Assembly (NCBI GenBank): GCA_038131365.1
Contig: JAYPPH010000002.1
Location: 248,001-312,000, forward strand
DNA length: 64,000 bases
Reading direction: 5' to 3'
Source of the DNA: Marisalimonas marina
GTDB lineage: Bacteria > Pseudomonadota > Alphaproteobacteria > Puniceispirillales > Marisalimonadaceae
Positions 12,908-21,607 of this stretch are shown here, in pieces. The translations under genes were made by a program, and so were the position numbers. The stretch's first letter is position 1, and every line of letters starts with the position of its first letter. The notes under the pieces are model-generated. The model had not been told where the DNA came from, searched no databases, and saw only the letters and a program-made list of their open reading frames with translations.

Positions 12908-13108
12908 ATGATTAAAAACGATTTTGACATTGATAGTATTATAGAAATGGCTTGGTGTGATAAAACAAGCTTTGATAGTATAAAAATGCAAACAGGATTT
13001 TCTGAAAAAGAAGTCATTAAGATTATGAGATCCAACTTAAAAAAAGCATCTTTTAAAGTCTGGCGAGAAAGAGTTTATGGCAGAAAAGCCAAGCACGAAA
13101 AAATCTGA
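12908..13108 (+). CDS. DUF2805 / TIGR03643 family protein
   Basis: 66 residues from ATG at 12908 (an in-frame TTG at 12902 would add two). The pattern IIEMAWCDKTSFDSI...TGFSEKEVIKIMRSNLK...WRERVYGRK is characteristic of the family and looks like a small helix-turn-helix fold. It overlaps the photolyase gene by 32 bases, suggesting translational coupling. Function unknown; a role with the photolyase is inferred from neighbourhood. Confidence 0.85.
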   Translation: MIKNDFDIDSIIEMAWCDKTSFDSIKMQTGFSEKEVIKIMRSNLKKASFKVWRERVYGRKAKHEKI

Positions 13109-14615
13109 AATTCAAATTGTTTGGTTTAAAAGAGATCTAAGAATTACTGATCACATGCCTTTTTATAAGGCTTCTGAAAACACCATACCAACTCTAATGC
13201 TCTATATTGTTGAAACAGATTATTGGTCAAAGCCTTTTGCTAATCGAAGACATTGGTGTTTTATACATGATAGTCTTAAGGATTTGGCATTAGATCTTGC
13301 TACACATAACCAACAATTAGTAATTAAAATTGGCTCTACCATACAAGTCTTTAAAGAACTGCAACTTAAATATAACATAGTGCAAATCTTTGCGCATGAA
13401 GAGTGTGGAAATAGATGGACTTATGATAGAGACATAGAAGTTAGAAAATGGTTTCTTAAGAGTAATATTGATTTTAAAGAATTTCCTTCGAATGGAGTTG
13501 TAAGAGGCTTAAAAGACCGTAATGAATGGTCTAAAATTCGTAATTCCAGAATGCAAGAAGAGTTAATCCCAACTCCAAATAACATAACGGCTTTTAAAGC
13601 AGAAATTGGAAGCCCCGTTCCCTCAAAAAAAGATAATATCTTTTTAAATAATTTTAGTGGAATTGTTCAAAGAGGTGGAAGGCGCCAAGCTTTAAAAATA
13701 ATTAATAGTTTTCTTAAAATCAGAGGTAAGGACTATTTATATAATATTTCCAAGCCAGGTAAGTCTGAGTATACTTGCTCAAGAATTTCTCCCCATTTGA
13801 CTTGGGGTACTATATCTACAAAAGAATTAATAAATATGACAAAAGATAAGACTAAAAACTTAGATAAAAATGAGAGTAAAATTTGGAAAAAAAATATATC
13901 TGCTTTAAATTCACGTTTAACGTGGAGATGCCACTTTATTCAAAAATTAGAATCTCAACCATCAATAGAGTTTCAATGTATGCATTCTTATTATGAGAAG
14001 CTTAGAGACAAACACCCAAATTCCGATTTTTATTCTGCTTGGAAAAATGGACTTACTGGGTATCCATTTGTAGATGCTTGCATGAGATCTCTAAATTATA
14101 ATGGATGGATAACTTTTAGGATGAGGGCAATGCTCGTAAGCTTTGCAAGTTACGATCTTTGGTTAGATTGGAGAAAAATTGGATACCATTTAGCTCAAAT
14201 GTTCACGGACTACGAACCTGGTATTCATTACAGCCAACTGCAAATGCAGTCGGGTGTCACTGGGATAAATACTCTAAGGATTTATAACCCTATCAAGCAA
14301 TCATATGATCAGGATCCAAAAGGAGAATTTATAAAAAAATGGGTTCCTGAATTAGAAAATGTTCCTGAGGCATGGATACATGAACCTTGGAAGATGAGTG
14401 ATGGTACACAAAAAAAATCAAAATGTTATATTGGCATAGATTATCCATTTAGAATTGTTGACCACTCTGAAGCGGTTAAATATGCAAAATCTAAATTCTC
14501 AGAGATTATTAAAAAAGAGGGTTTTACGCAAAAAGCAAAAATTGTTTTCTCAAAACTTGGAAGTAGGAGCAGAAAAAGAGATATTTTACCAAATAAACAA
14601 TTAAGTTTGTTTTAG
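13077..14615 (+). CDS. cryptochrome/photolyase family protein
   Basis: 512 residues. The N-terminal alpha/beta photolyase domain starts VWFKRDLRITDH (15-26), where an antenna cofactor may bind. The C-terminal FAD-binding helical domain has SRISPHLTWGTIS (235-247), RLTWRCHF, FVDACMRSLNYNGWITFRMR (331-350) and RIYNP (401-405). In place of the usual N-rich segment and WQW near the flavin, it has DYEPGIHYSQLQMQSG (378-393). The C-terminus lacks the Cys set of iron-sulfur photolyases. The family repairs UV pyrimidine dimers with blue light or senses light. It is last in the DUF2256-DUF2805 cluster, and its stop abuts that of convergent nth. Confidence 0.88.
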   Translation: MAEKPSTKKSEIQIVWFKRDLRITDHMPFYKASENTIPTLMLYIVETDYWSKPFANRRHWCFIHDSLKDLALDLATHNQQLVIKIGSTIQVFKELQLKYNIVQIFAHEECGNRWTYDRDIEVRKWFLKSNIDFKEFPSNGVVRGLKDRNEWSKIRNSRMQEELIPTPNNITAFKAEIGSPVPSKKDNIFLNNFSGIVQRGGRRQALKIINSFLKIRGKDYLYNISKPGKSEYTCSRISPHLTWGTISTKELINMTKDKTKNLDKNESKIWKKNISALNSRLTWRCHFIQKLESQPSIEFQCMHSYYEKLRDKHPNSDFYSAWKNGLTGYPFVDACMRSLNYNGWITFRMRAMLVSFASYDLWLDWRKIGYHLAQMFTDYEPGIHYSQLQMQSGVTGINTLRIYNPIKQSYDQDPKGEFIKKWVPELENVPEAWIHEPWKMSDGTQKKSKCYIGIDYPFRIVDHSEAVKYAKSKFSEIIKKEGFTQKAKIVFSKLGSRSRKRDILPNKQLSLF

Positions 14616-15269
14616 TTAAGGTTTTTTTGTAATAAATGGTTTTTTTCTTTTGGGATAGCATGTAGTACAAATTTTACAGACAGTGCCATCACATCCCCAA
14701 GCTGAGCAAAATTCTCGTCCATAAAATATTATTTGAAGATGCAACTTATTCCATTTTTCAGAAGGAAAAAGTCTTTTTAAGTCTTTTTCCGTTGTTTTAA
14801 CATTTTTGCCATTTGTTAACCCCCATCTTTGCGCAAGTCGATGAATATGAGTGTCAACTGGGAATGCAGGAATACCAAATCCTTGAGAAATAACTACACT
14901 TGCTGTTTTATGGCCAACACCTGGGAGTTTTTCTAATTCTTTGATATCATTTGGGACAATGCCATCAAATTTCTCCACAAGTATTTTTGATAAATTAGAA
15001 ATAGCTTTTGATTTTTGGGGAGCTAATCCACATGGCCTTATTATATTATATATTTTTTCAACTGGAACATTTTGCATATCAAATGGGTTATTTGCTATTT
15101 GAAAAAGAGTTGGTGTAATTCTGTTCACCCGCTCATCGGTACATTGAGCACTTAATAAAACAGCAATAAGTAATTCAAATACATTACTATTATTAAGTGG
15201 CACAGGTGTGTCAGGATAACAAGATTCTAAGAAATCAATTATGAATTTGGCTCTTTCCGCTTTTAACAA
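14616..15269 (-). CDS. nth: endonuclease III (DNA glycosylase/AP lyase)
   Basis: 217 residues of the base-excision-repair enzyme that removes oxidised pyrimidines and cleaves abasic sites. The helix-hairpin-helix LPGVGHKTAS holds the catalytic K121, and FPVDTHIHR supplies D139. The C-terminal Cys cluster has five Cys (188, 193, 198, 201, 204), spaced unlike the usual C-x6-C-x2-C-x5-C. The start is TTG at 15269, consistent in length with the family. It faces the photolyase gene, so two DNA-repair genes converge. Confidence 0.93.
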   Translation of the reverse strand: MLKAERAKFIIDFLESCYPDTPVPLNNSNVFELLIAVLLSAQCTDERVNRITPTLFQIANNPFDMQNVPVEKIYNIIRPCGLAPQKSKAISNLSKILVEKFDGIVPNDIKELEKLPGVGHKTASVVISQGFGIPAFPVDTHIHRLAQRWGLTNGKNVKTTEKDLKRLFPSEKWNKLHLQIIFYGREFCSAWGCDGTVCKICTTCYPKRKKPFITKKP

Positions 15270-15385
15270 ACCTTGATCCTTTTTCCTTTATGCGTGATAA
15301 GCATTAATAATAAACAATTTAAAAAAATTTAGAATATCATATAAAGTAATTATTTATAATTTATCAGAAGTTAAAAATACAAAGA

Positions 15386-16075
15386 ATGATAAAGTGGAAA
15401 ATTTTCAAACAGGGTGTTTTTGAAGAATTACCATTGCAACTAGGTGTTTTCCCATTTGGCATAATATATGGAGTAATGGCGATTGAGACGGGTCTATCTC
15501 CTTTGCAAGCTTTTTTAATGTCTTCTATTATATTTGGAGGTGCAAGTCAGATAGTATTCCTTCAATTGCTCTCTAGTGGCTCAACTATGGGTATAATAGT
15601 AACTTCAGTTGGTGCTATCAATTCGAGACATTTTTTGTATAGCCTATCAATGTTAGAGTTTTTAAAAAGTTTATCTTTAAAATGGAGAATACTTTTAGGT
15701 TACTTGTTAACAGATGAGGCGTATGCTGTATCAATAAGAAAATTTATGAATGAACCAAATAAACAATTTATTCATTTTCACTTATTAGGTTCTGGTATCA
15801 CTCTATTTTTATCATGGCAATTATCGACTTTGACTGGAATTTTTTTAGGTGGAGATCTACCGGAGTTTTTAGATTTGCAATTTATAATTCCTTTAACATT
15901 TATTGCAATTGTCATCCCTATGATAAAATCTATTTCTACATTATTTGTTGTTATAAGTTCTGGATTTGCAGCGTTGATCTGTAAAAATTTAGATATAAAT
16001 TTTTGGATTATTCTCGCAGCTTGTGTAGGAATTATTTCTGGAGTTTTAACAAGCAAAATGGATAAAAAGTTATGA
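15386..16075 (+). CDS. azlC: AzlC family branched-chain amino acid exporter subunit
   Basis: 229 residues with several membrane segments. The conserved start FGIIYGVMAIETGLSPLQA, GGASQIVFLQLL and AINSRHFLYSLSM are AzlC signatures. AzlC and AzlD together export branched-chain amino acids or analogues. Its last four bases overlap the start of azlD (ATGA). A second AzlCD pair lies at 61906-62974. Confidence 0.9.
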   Translation: MIKWKIFKQGVFEELPLQLGVFPFGIIYGVMAIETGLSPLQAFLMSSIIFGGASQIVFLQLLSSGSTMGIIVTSVGAINSRHFLYSLSMLEFLKSLSLKWRILLGYLLTDEAYAVSIRKFMNEPNKQFIHFHLLGSGITLFLSWQLSTLTGIFLGGDLPEFLDLQFIIPLTFIAIVIPMIKSISTLFVVISSGFAALICKNLDINFWIILAACVGIISGVLTSKMDKKL

Positions 16076-16389
16076 TTTGGACTACAATCTTTTTATGTGG
16101 GCTTGTAACTTTTTTGATTAGATTTGTGCCATTATCAGGTGTGTTAACAAAAGAAATTCCTCCCTTTTTAAAAAATACTTTTAAATATATTCCGTTGGCA
16201 GTTTTAACACCTATCATCGTTAACGACTTATCAATTATTGAAAATAATAATTTATATCTAATGGATAACTACAAATTATACGCAGCTATAGTTGCTATTG
16301 TAGTTGCCATTGTTTCGAATAATATTCTTGTGACTATATTTGTAGGTATGGCAAGTTTCTTAATTATGTCTAATTTTAGTAATATTTAA
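16072..16389 (+). CDS. azlD: AzlD family small exporter subunit
   Basis: 105 residues with about four hydrophobic segments; RFVPLSGVLTK and FKYIPLAVLTPII match the AzlD family. It is translationally coupled to azlC by the ATGA overlap and is predicted to form the two-part exporter with it. Confidence 0.88.
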   Translation: MIWTTIFLCGLVTFLIRFVPLSGVLTKEIPPFLKNTFKYIPLAVLTPIIVNDLSIIENNNLYLMDNYKLYAAIVAIVVAIVSNNILVTIFVGMASFLIMSNFSNI

Positions 16390-16408
16390 TAATCACTTGG
16401 AGAAATTA

Positions 16409-16777
16409 ATGAATGAAAATATTTTAGGTTTAAATCAATGTGCAAAAGATTGTCATGAAGCTGCAGTGAAAGGTGGTTGGTGGCATGATTCTAATGGTAA
16501 AAAAAAAGATAGAAATGTAGGTGAACTTTTATGCTTAATCCACTCAGAAATCAGTGAGGCGATGGAGGGTGCAAGAAAGGATTTAATGGATACTCATTTA
16601 AAGCATAGATCAATGATGGAAGTTGAATTAGCTGATGCCATAATCCGTATTTTCGATCTCGCTGAATCTAGAAACTTTAATCTTGGTGAGACCATTTATG
16701 AAAAATTAGAATATAATAAAAATAGGGCAGATCATAAAATAAATAATCGTTTAAAGGAAGGTGGTAAAAAATTTTAA
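16409..16777 (+). CDS. MazG-like nucleotide pyrophosphohydrolase
   Basis: 122 residues of the all-alpha NTP pyrophosphatase superfamily, which hydrolyses nucleoside triphosphates to monophosphates. The Mg-binding residues are visible as EISE (E47, E50) and VELADAIIRIFD (E73, D76). GGAG at 16399-16402 sits six bases before the ATG at 16409, so this start is preferred to the TTG at 16397. Small proteins ending in a Lys-rich GGKKF tail like this occur in phages and marine bacteria. Its neighbour is the odd HTH/MT-A70-like gene. Confidence 0.8.
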   Translation: MNENILGLNQCAKDCHEAAVKGGWWHDSNGKKKDRNVGELLCLIHSEISEAMEGARKDLMDTHLKHRSMMEVELADAIIRIFDLAESRNFNLGETIYEKLEYNKNRADHKINNRLKEGGKKF

Positions 16778-16823
16778 ATAATTTTTATTTTATCAACATA
16801 AAACTTTAGAGAAATATCAGTCA

Positions 16824-17774
16824 ATGCTTACCAACAAAATGTCTCTTGAAGATCATGTTAAAAAAATTAATCTTGCTAAGAGCAAAGTTAAAAATAGTAT
16901 ATTTGAAATGGCTGAAGCTATTACAAACGCAGTTAATCAGTTAGAAAACCGGCAGAAAGATTTAGCTCAAAAATTAGGTATGTCTAGAGGCACTCTTTCA
17001 AAATGGATTGCAATAGGCTCTAATCAAAGTTTAATGAATATGAAAAATTCAGTCCCCGAATCTTTTGATACATTATATCAATTAAGCTCTTTAGATAAAC
17101 AATATCATAAATTCTACGGGAAGACAGAAGGTCACAAAAATTTTTTAAAATTGTTTAAAGATAATCTTGTTACCCCTTTTTCCCAAAGAAAAGACATAAG
17201 TAAAATTTTAAAATTACATAAAGAAAAATTAAATAAATCTTCAAAAAAATTAAAATATTCAAACATTGAAAATAAATTGGGTAATACTGATCTCAATGGT
17301 AAATCAGAGATCAAATTAAAGGTATTGCTAAAATCAAAACTATTTTTTAATACCATTATCGTTGTACCTCTTGAAGAGCAATTAAATCATTGGAGAAAAA
17401 ATGATTTTTTTCAAAAAATAAATACAGAATATCCACTTGGAGACCTGCAAAATAAAGATAAAAGCGTTTTTCAAGTCTGCCTAATTAAAATCAAGGGTGA
17501 AGATTTGGATTTAGGGATTAAGGCTCTATGTTCATGGGGTTACAATTATAACAAAGTTTTAATACCTAAGCAGCCAAAGAGTAGTTTGGTTGATATGTCC
17601 TATAATTTTTTTGTTTTGATAGGTTCAAATAGTAAAATAAATAAAGAAAATTTTATTATGAGGTCTTATGAAACGATTGATTTGATTGACTACGCCCAAA
17701 AAATTGGTGAACATCCTTATTTATTCGTAGGTGAGAAGCTTAACGTAAAGGATTGGGTGTATTGTGTAGATTAA
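16824..17774 (+). CDS. HTH protein with degenerate MT-A70-like domain
   Basis: 316 residues. An N-terminal helix-turn-helix is clear at about 44-62 (QKDLAQKLGMSRGTLSKWI), followed by a PESFDTLYQLSSL segment also seen in phage-type DNA-binding proteins. A Lys-rich linker (about 120-170) leads to a C-terminal region that tracks MT-A70 adenine methyltransferases: FNTIIVVP in the DPPW position, INTEYPLGDLQN, then DLGIKALCSWGYNYNKVLIPKQ, and the closing HPYLFVGEKLNVKDWVYC, which matches the family's usual LELFAR...GWDVWG ending. The catalytic DPPW is missing (VVPLEEQ at 180-186), so methyl transfer is unlikely. Probably a DNA-binding regulator. Confidence 0.65.
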   Translation: MLTNKMSLEDHVKKINLAKSKVKNSIFEMAEAITNAVNQLENRQKDLAQKLGMSRGTLSKWIAIGSNQSLMNMKNSVPESFDTLYQLSSLDKQYHKFYGKTEGHKNFLKLFKDNLVTPFSQRKDISKILKLHKEKLNKSSKKLKYSNIENKLGNTDLNGKSEIKLKVLLKSKLFFNTIIVVPLEEQLNHWRKNDFFQKINTEYPLGDLQNKDKSVFQVCLIKIKGEDLDLGIKALCSWGYNYNKVLIPKQPKSSLVDMSYNFFVLIGSNSKINKENFIMRSYETIDLIDYAQKIGEHPYLFVGEKLNVKDWVYCVD

Positions 17775-17864
17775 ACAAATTTCTCGTGAGAAACTTTTTA
17801 AAAGCTAAGTTATCAATTATAAATCTGAATATAATATGCAATGAACTTAACAAAAAGATTATAA

Positions 17865-19223
17865 ATGGATAATTTAAGAGTACTCGTGCCTTCTGGTGTA
17901 TTGGGGTTGGGATTTGATCTTGATGCATTGAAAAATGGTCTTAGAAGAAAACCCAATATTATTTGTATTGATGGTGGTTCAACAGACAGCGGCCCTCACT
18001 CTCTAGGTTCTAGTACTTCAAAATATTCTCGTTCAGCAATAAAGTCTGAATGGAAAACTCTGATGAAAGCCAGAGAAGAAATAAAAGTCCCACTTTTAAT
18101 TGGTAGTTCAGGAACTTGTGGAACTGATGAAATGGTTGACTGGATGGAGCAAATTACAACCGAGTTAGCTAAAGAAATGGGACACTCCTTAAAAATTGCT
18201 AAGTTATACTGTGAACAAGACAAAAATTTTATAAAAGAGTCTTTTTTAAAGCAAAAGATATATCCATTAGACCCTCATCCAAGGCTTGATGTTGATGTTA
18301 TACAAGATATGAGCCACATTGTAGCTCTTGCTGGTGCCGAACAAATACAGGCATGTATTCAAACTGAGGCTGATATAATCATTGCTGGTCGAACAACAGA
18401 TACCGCAATAATTTCAGCTCTACCTTTGATGAAAGGAGCAAATCCTGGAGGATCATGGCATGGTGCTAAAATCGCTGAATGCGGCGCTTTGTGTTCGAAC
18501 AACCCAACTTCTGGAGTTGTACTGATAGAATTTGATGAGACCGGATTTACTGTCGAGGCTATGGCATCTAATGCATCATGTACTCCTGAGAGTGTTGCGG
18601 CTCATATGCTTTACGAAAATGCAGACCCCTTTATTTTGTATGAGCCAGGTGGCTATATGGATGTCAAAAATGCTAATTACAAGCAAGAAGATAACGGTAA
18701 AGTAAGAGTGGATGGAGCTAAATGGTATAACGCAGATAACTATAATGTTAAGTTAGAAGGAGCGAAAATAACAGGTTATCAGACATCTCTTTTGGCATTA
18801 CTAAGAGAAAAAAATTATGTAGAAAACGCAAAAACGTGGGTTAATAATTTATCTAACTTTTTAGAAAAACAAATTGAACAAAAAATGGAATTAGATACTT
18901 CCTCATACTCTTTACAATTTAGAATTATAGGGGTTAATGGTACGTTAGGTGATTTAGAAACTAAGGTAAATGTTCCAACAGAAGTTGGGATTTTATGTAT
19001 TATTACGTCCCCAAAAGCTTCTATTTCAAATGAGATTGCAAAATTAATTAATCCATTTTTACTCCATTTTCCTTTAACTAATAATGAAGAATTACCTACT
19101 TTTGCTTTTCCATATTCACCTGTTCATTCTGAAAGAGGGGCCGTTTACGAGTTTGCTTTAAACCATACCTTAGAGTTAAATCACCCTATGGAAGTATTTA
19201 AAATTGAAACTTTAGAGGTTTAA
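17865..19223 (+). CDS. AtuA-like acyclic terpene utilisation family protein (DUF1446)
   Basis: 452 residues of the AtuA/DUF1446 family, named after an acyclic-terpene utilisation gene but found in many catabolic clusters. Recognisable features are the N-terminal DGGSTDSGP, LLIGSSGTCG, the central IIAGRTTDTA and the late YEPGGYMDV. Biochemical role in the family is poorly defined, so terpene use should not be assumed. The stop is directly followed by the DUF4387 gene, its usual partner. Confidence 0.85.
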   Translation: MDNLRVLVPSGVLGLGFDLDALKNGLRRKPNIICIDGGSTDSGPHSLGSSTSKYSRSAIKSEWKTLMKAREEIKVPLLIGSSGTCGTDEMVDWMEQITTELAKEMGHSLKIAKLYCEQDKNFIKESFLKQKIYPLDPHPRLDVDVIQDMSHIVALAGAEQIQACIQTEADIIIAGRTTDTAIISALPLMKGANPGGSWHGAKIAECGALCSNNPTSGVVLIEFDETGFTVEAMASNASCTPESVAAHMLYENADPFILYEPGGYMDVKNANYKQEDNGKVRVDGAKWYNADNYNVKLEGAKITGYQTSLLALLREKNYVENAKTWVNNLSNFLEKQIEQKMELDTSSYSLQFRIIGVNGTLGDLETKVNVPTEVGILCIITSPKASISNEIAKLINPFLLHFPLTNNEELPTFAFPYSPVHSERGAVYEFALNHTLELNHPMEVFKIETLEV

Positions 19224-19523
19224 TTGTCTACCTTAGGTGAAAAAGTTTCTAGAATAAGGTCAAAAAACGCAGGTCCTTTTTGGATAACAATTGATATTTT
19301 TTGCGGTAAAAAAGAGGTTTATAAAGATGTTTGTATGAATTTAGATAATTCAAAAATAGCAAACCTCTTGAGGGTAAAAGGACAGGATTTAAAAAGATTT
19401 GATATTGAACAACTCAATGTGATTAAATTTTCTTTTCCAAGGAAAATACCCCAAGGACATATTTTAGACAGAGATATGCATGGTGCTCAAATTGCAGTTT
19501 TATTGTCTGAAATGGAGTTTTAA
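19224..19523 (+). CDS. DUF4387 protein, AtuA partner
   Basis: 99 residues beginning with TTG immediately after the AtuA stop. The family pattern is clear: VSRIRSKNAGPFWITIDIFC and the closing RDMHGAQIAVLL. DUF4387 is often fused to, or next to, AtuA-like proteins, so the two probably form one enzyme. The 3' end overlaps the convergent hydrolase gene by 24 bases. Confidence 0.85.
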   Translation: MSTLGEKVSRIRSKNAGPFWITIDIFCGKKEVYKDVCMNLDNSKIANLLRVKGQDLKRFDIEQLNVIKFSFPRKIPQGHILDRDMHGAQIAVLLSEMEF

Positions 19524-20315
19524 TTTTTCTAACCACTCAATTATTTGTTCATTAACAATATCAGGCTCTTCTATTGTTATATAATGTCCAGTTTTTTCGA
19601 ATTTGTTTATTGTAATTTGATCTGTCCAAAATTTGATAAAATCGATGTATGGCACATCATCGTTATTATTAATCGTAATTCTTCCGTTTTCCTTATCTAT
19701 TTTAGTACTATGAAGTAATAAAATAGGTGTATTTAAATTTTTTACATAATTCTCTACGCAATGACTGTCGTACCAAATAGTATTTCTCCTCAAAGTTATA
19801 GAGTAATCCATAGGTACATTAATTGCTCTATCAACAATCCTTTTTTTATCATTTTCAAACTTCGGAGAAAAAAACATGGAAGAAAACATTTTTCTTAAGA
19901 TGGATTCATAATCACTATTTTTCAATGATTTTTCAAAAGCACTAAGTTCATCAAAATAGTTTTCAAAATTACTAAACCTACTTCCATCAACAAGAATTAA
20001 GCCATTAAGATTTTTGATTTTACTGGCCATATCTATAGCCACTCTAGTGCCCATACTATGGCCAGCAAGGATAATTTTTTTAAATTTCCTATTTTCAATA
20101 ATATTTATACAGTCATTTGATAATTGTTCGATACTCATTGGACGATTATTTACATTATTACCATCATGCCCTCGAAGAGTAGGTGCCAATACTGTAAAAT
20201 ACTGACTAAAAAAATTTATTTGATGAATCCAATCTTCTGGCCCACTGCAAAAGCCATGTATTAAAAACAAACAATTTTGTCCATTTCCTCTTTCTATATA
20301 ACTAATTTCTTCCAA
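19500..20315 (-). CDS. alpha/beta hydrolase
   Basis: 271 residues with a full alpha/beta-hydrolase layout: oxyanion LIHGFCSG (18-25), APTLRGHDG, nucleophile elbow GHSMG (S87), and the late His in EKTGHYITIEEP. Substrate unknown; such enzymes cleave esters, lactones or C-C bonds. The start is TTG at 20315, with AGGAG eight bases upstream. It converges on and slightly overlaps the DUF4387 gene. Confidence 0.88.
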   Translation of the reverse strand: MEEISYIERGNGQNCLFLIHGFCSGPEDWIHQINFFSQYFTVLAPTLRGHDGNNVNNRPMSIEQLSNDCINIIENRKFKKIILAGHSMGTRVAIDMASKIKNLNGLILVDGSRFSNFENYFDELSAFEKSLKNSDYESILRKMFSSMFFSPKFENDKKRIVDRAINVPMDYSITLRRNTIWYDSHCVENYVKNLNTPILLLHSTKIDKENGRITINNNDDVPYIDFIKFWTDQITINKFEKTGHYITIEEPDIVNEQIIEWLEKLKLHFRQ

Positions 20316-20444
20316 TTCGAATTTCTCCTAAACTATATAATTAAAAATAAATTAAGTAACATTTCAATAATTTATCTAAAAAATCAAATTGAGAAAATTT
20401 TGGAAAGTTATATAATAAGTAAATTATAAACATAGGATTTTAAA

Positions 20445-20867
20445 ATGACAAATTGCTTTCATTTAGCCATACCAGCCGGAAACATCAAAACAGCTTTAGG
20501 TTTTTATTGTGATATACTTGGTTGTACAACAGGTAATCAAGAAGAAGGCAGATGGATTGACATAAATTTTTGGGGAAATGAACTTACTCTTCATGAGACA
20601 AAGTCTAAGCAATTTCGAGAGAGACATGATGTAGATATGGGTGATGTTTGTGTTCCTCATTTTGGCGTTCACCTTGAAGCTAAAGATTTTGAGGAGGTAA
20701 AAAAAAGAATAGAAGCTAGTGATATAGACTATTTTGACAAACCATACAGAAGGTTCATTGGTTCAAAATTCGAACAAGAAACCTTCTTCGTAGAGGACCC
20801 AAATGGTAATGTATTAGAGATCAAAACAATGTCAAACCCAGACGTCCTATTTGAAGTTGCGTCTTAA
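20445..20867 (+). CDS. VOC family (glyoxalase-like) protein
   Basis: 140 residues with paired beta-alpha-beta-beta-beta modules: CFHLAIPAGNIKTALGFYCDILG in the first, FFVEDPNGNVLEIK in the second. The His near the N-terminus, the Glu of LEIK and HFGVHLEA are in metal-ligand positions of the vicinal-oxygen-chelate fold. The fold covers isomerases, dioxygenases and resistance proteins, so the reaction is not assigned. Confidence 0.85.
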   Translation: MTNCFHLAIPAGNIKTALGFYCDILGCTTGNQEEGRWIDINFWGNELTLHETKSKQFRERHDVDMGDVCVPHFGVHLEAKDFEEVKKRIEASDIDYFDKPYRRFIGSKFEQETFFVEDPNGNVLEIKTMSNPDVLFEVAS

Positions 20868-20875
20868 CTTTTTAT

Positions 20876-21544
20876 TTATACATATATAAACTTTTCAGCT
20901 TTGCTGTCATAAGACATTAATTCACCGGTTCCTATGTTGTGCCATAGGCCGTGAATGCTAAGAGAACCATTATCTAAAGCCTCTTTAACAAATGGGAAAG
21001 TGGTAAGATTTTTGACTGAAGTGAGTATAGCACCTTTTTCTAATGCTTTTATCTTTTCTTCTTCTTCGCTGTTTTCTTTTAGATCATTAAAACTAGGTCT
21101 AAGTATTTCTAACCATGAGGCAACAAAGTTACTATTTTCTTTTAATTCTTGATCTCGACCTGAAAAATATTCATAGCTAGCCTTCACTCCACCGCACGTA
21201 GAATGACCTAGTATAATAATATGAGGAATTTTCAAGCTTTTAACTGCATACTCAATAGCAGCAGAAGTACCATGATAATCTTCATCCTTTTTAAAAGGAG
21301 GAATTAGATTGGCTATATTTCTATGAATAAAAAATTCTCCAGCATCAGAGCCAAATATGGAAGTTACATGAACTCTACTGTCACAACATGATATAATCAT
21401 TGCTCTTGGGTGTTGTCCATCTTTAGCTAATTTATGATACCAACTTTTACTATTAACAAATGTTGTTGCTTTCCAACCATAATAACGTTTAATTAAATAG
21501 TCTGGCAGAGGTTTCAAAAAATTTAAATTCAATTTTGCCTCCAT
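20876..21544 (-). CDS. beta-class carbonic anhydrase
   Basis: 222 residues from the ATG at 21544; an upstream in-frame start at 21589 would add an atypical extension. Zinc-site motifs are intact: CCDSRVH (Cys and the Asp-Arg dyad), FIHRNIAN, and GHSTCGGV with the His and second Cys. The enzyme interconverts CO2 and bicarbonate in the cytoplasm. A gamma-class homologue lies at 41122. Confidence 0.93.
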   Translation of the reverse strand: MEAKLNLNFLKPLPDYLIKRYYGWKATTFVNSKSWYHKLAKDGQHPRAMIISCCDSRVHVTSIFGSDAGEFFIHRNIANLIPPFKKDEDYHGTSAAIEYAVKSLKIPHIIILGHSTCGGVKASYEYFSGRDQELKENSNFVASWLEILRPSFNDLKENSEEEEKIKALEKGAILTSVKNLTTFPFVKEALDNGSLSIHGLWHNIGTGELMSYDSKAEKFIYV

Positions 21545-21607
21545 ATTTTGATATAAAAGACGTTTAATAAGATTATAATATAAATACACTAAATTAACTT
21601 TTTTAAA

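Noticed and set aside
12652..13035. Antisense frames over the thioesterase, DUF2256 and DUF2805 genes
   Set aside because: They oppose three recognisable genes and have low-complexity, hydrophobic-looking shadow translations.
17865..19523. Terpene degradation by the AtuA-like pair
   Set aside because: No other atu genes (such as geranyl-CoA carboxylase) are present, and the family is found in many unrelated catabolic clusters.
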